From Actinacidiphila oryziradicis (GTDB lineage Bacteria; Actinomycetota; Actinomycetes; Streptomycetales; Streptomycetaceae), in assembly GCF_005047355.1 (NCBI RefSeq), contig NZ_SUMC01000010.1:124001-188000 (forward strand): 64,000 nucleotides of DNA, given 5' to 3'. The translations under genes and the position numbers were made by a program. How positions within the stretch are numbered: the stretch's first letter is position 1; every line of letters begins with the position of its first letter. Positions 63,550 to 64,000 of this stretch are shown in pieces. The notes under the pieces are model-generated. The model worked only from the letters and a program-made list of their open reading frames with translations. It did no database searches and had not been told where the DNA came from.

Positions 63550-64000
63550 ATGGACGTACTGACCCAGAACTTCTCCCTCTACGCCAACGGCTTCCTCGGC
63601 ACCGTCGAACTCACCGTCTACTCCGGCCTGCTGGCCCTGGCCGTAGGCATCGTCATCGCGGGCTTCCGGGTCTCCCCGGTCAGGTCGCTGCGCGTCTTCG
63701 GCACAGCCTGGGTCACCGTGCTCCGCAACACCCCGCTGACCCTGCTGTTCTTCGCGGTGCTGCTCGGGCTGCCGCGCTTCGGCATCATCCTGCCGTTCAA
63801 GACCTTCGCCGTATCCGCCCTGACCGCCTACACCTCCGCCTTCATCTGCGAGGCGGTCCGCTCCGGCATCAACACGGTGCCGGGCGGCCAGGGCGAGGCG
63901 GCCCGCAGCCTCGGGATGACCTTCGGCCAGACGCTCAGTCTGGTCGTCATGCCGCAGGCCTTCCGGGCCGTCATTCCGCCGGTCGGCTCCACCCTGATCG
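63550..64000 (+). CDS. gluC: Amino-acid ABC transporter permease (partial, runs off the window)
   Basis: The first 150 residues are visible from ATG 63550. HisM/GluC-type permease: GFLGTVELTVYSGLLALAVG, VLRNTPLTLLFFAVLLGLPR, YTSAFICEAVRSGINTVPGG and the EAA loop GQGEAARSLGMTFGQTLSLV, then MPQAFRAVIPPVGS. It forms the membrane channel with a second permease expected just beyond the window. Confidence 0.9.
   Translation, partial: MDVLTQNFSLYANGFLGTVELTVYSGLLALAVGIVIAGFRVSPVRSLRVFGTAWVTVLRNTPLTLLFFAVLLGLPRFGIILPFKTFAVSALTAYTSAFICEAVRSGINTVPGGQGEAARSLGMTFGQTLSLVVMPQAFRAVIPPVGSTLI

Overview
The window looks like a Streptomyces (or closely related actinomycete) chromosome. Genes have very high G+C with strongly G/C third codon positions. 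Starts are a mix of ATG, GTG and TTG. Neighbouring genes often overlap as ATGA or GTGA. Copies of a familiar Streptomyces intergenic repeat (core CAGCCCGTCCGGCGTTTGAG) are present.

Region 1 (1-21.5 kb) is mostly a myo-inositol catabolism locus. After a few unrelated genes (a decayed Ig-like gene, a secreted HNH nuclease, a DUF4259 protein), a leftward arm (11858 to 3696) encodes a sugar ABC transporter (binding protein, permease, ATPase), three TIM-barrel isomerase/dehydratase-type proteins and two inositol-dehydrogenase-type oxidoreductases. A rightward arm (12177-19652) encodes IolC, a Cgl0159-type aldolase-like protein, IolB, IolD, methylmalonate-semialdehyde dehydrogenase and a GntR regulator. 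The arms diverge from a regulatory region at about 11.86-12.18 kb. Together they would import inositol, oxidise and dehydrate it, hydrolyse the ring and carry the product to acyl-CoA. A ROK sugar kinase and a small membrane protein follow.

Region 2 (21.56-55.1 kb) is accessory DNA. First comes an IS630-type element (21564-24295) with 32-bp terminal inverted repeats and a TA duplication, enclosing an Imm53 immunity gene, a frameshifted VOC gene and an unknown gene. Next is a roughly 30.7-kb integrated element (about 24394-55093). It sits inside pcaL (fused enol-lactonase/carboxymuconolactone decarboxylase). The original 5' end of pcaL is left as a 33-codon stub at 24307. The right end of the element carries a tyrosine recombinase followed 19 nt later by a divergent replacement 5' end that restores the pcaL reading frame. 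The left part of the element is a graveyard of transposase and gene fragments (ISAs1, Tn3, IS3, a dead integrase, a clpP fragment). Between them are intact genes: an HTH/methionine-aminopeptidase divergon, a zinc-finger gene, aldo/keto reductase, flavodoxin and TetR genes, a hydrolase and an exopolyphosphatase.

The most interesting cargo is a seven-gene operon (37919-47884). It encodes a small leader protein, two paralogous HExxH proteins, a TIR-STAND-TPR protein, a second TIR-NB-ARC-TPR protein and two small partners, most with overlapping start and stop codons. A separate NB-ARC/TPR gene converges on it. This has the architecture of an NLR-like conflict or defence system. I do not recognise the exact combination as a described type.

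Region 3 (55-64 kb) is ordinary chromosome: restored pcaL, an MBL-fold hydrolase, a 167-bp MITE, xthA, an antisense-overlapping gene, a DUF6278 gene, an HTH regulator, an anti-sigma-type ATPase, a TfoX C-terminal-domain protein, a Gly/Ser-rich lipoprotein, and the start of a glutamate-type amino-acid ABC transporter operon cut by the window end.
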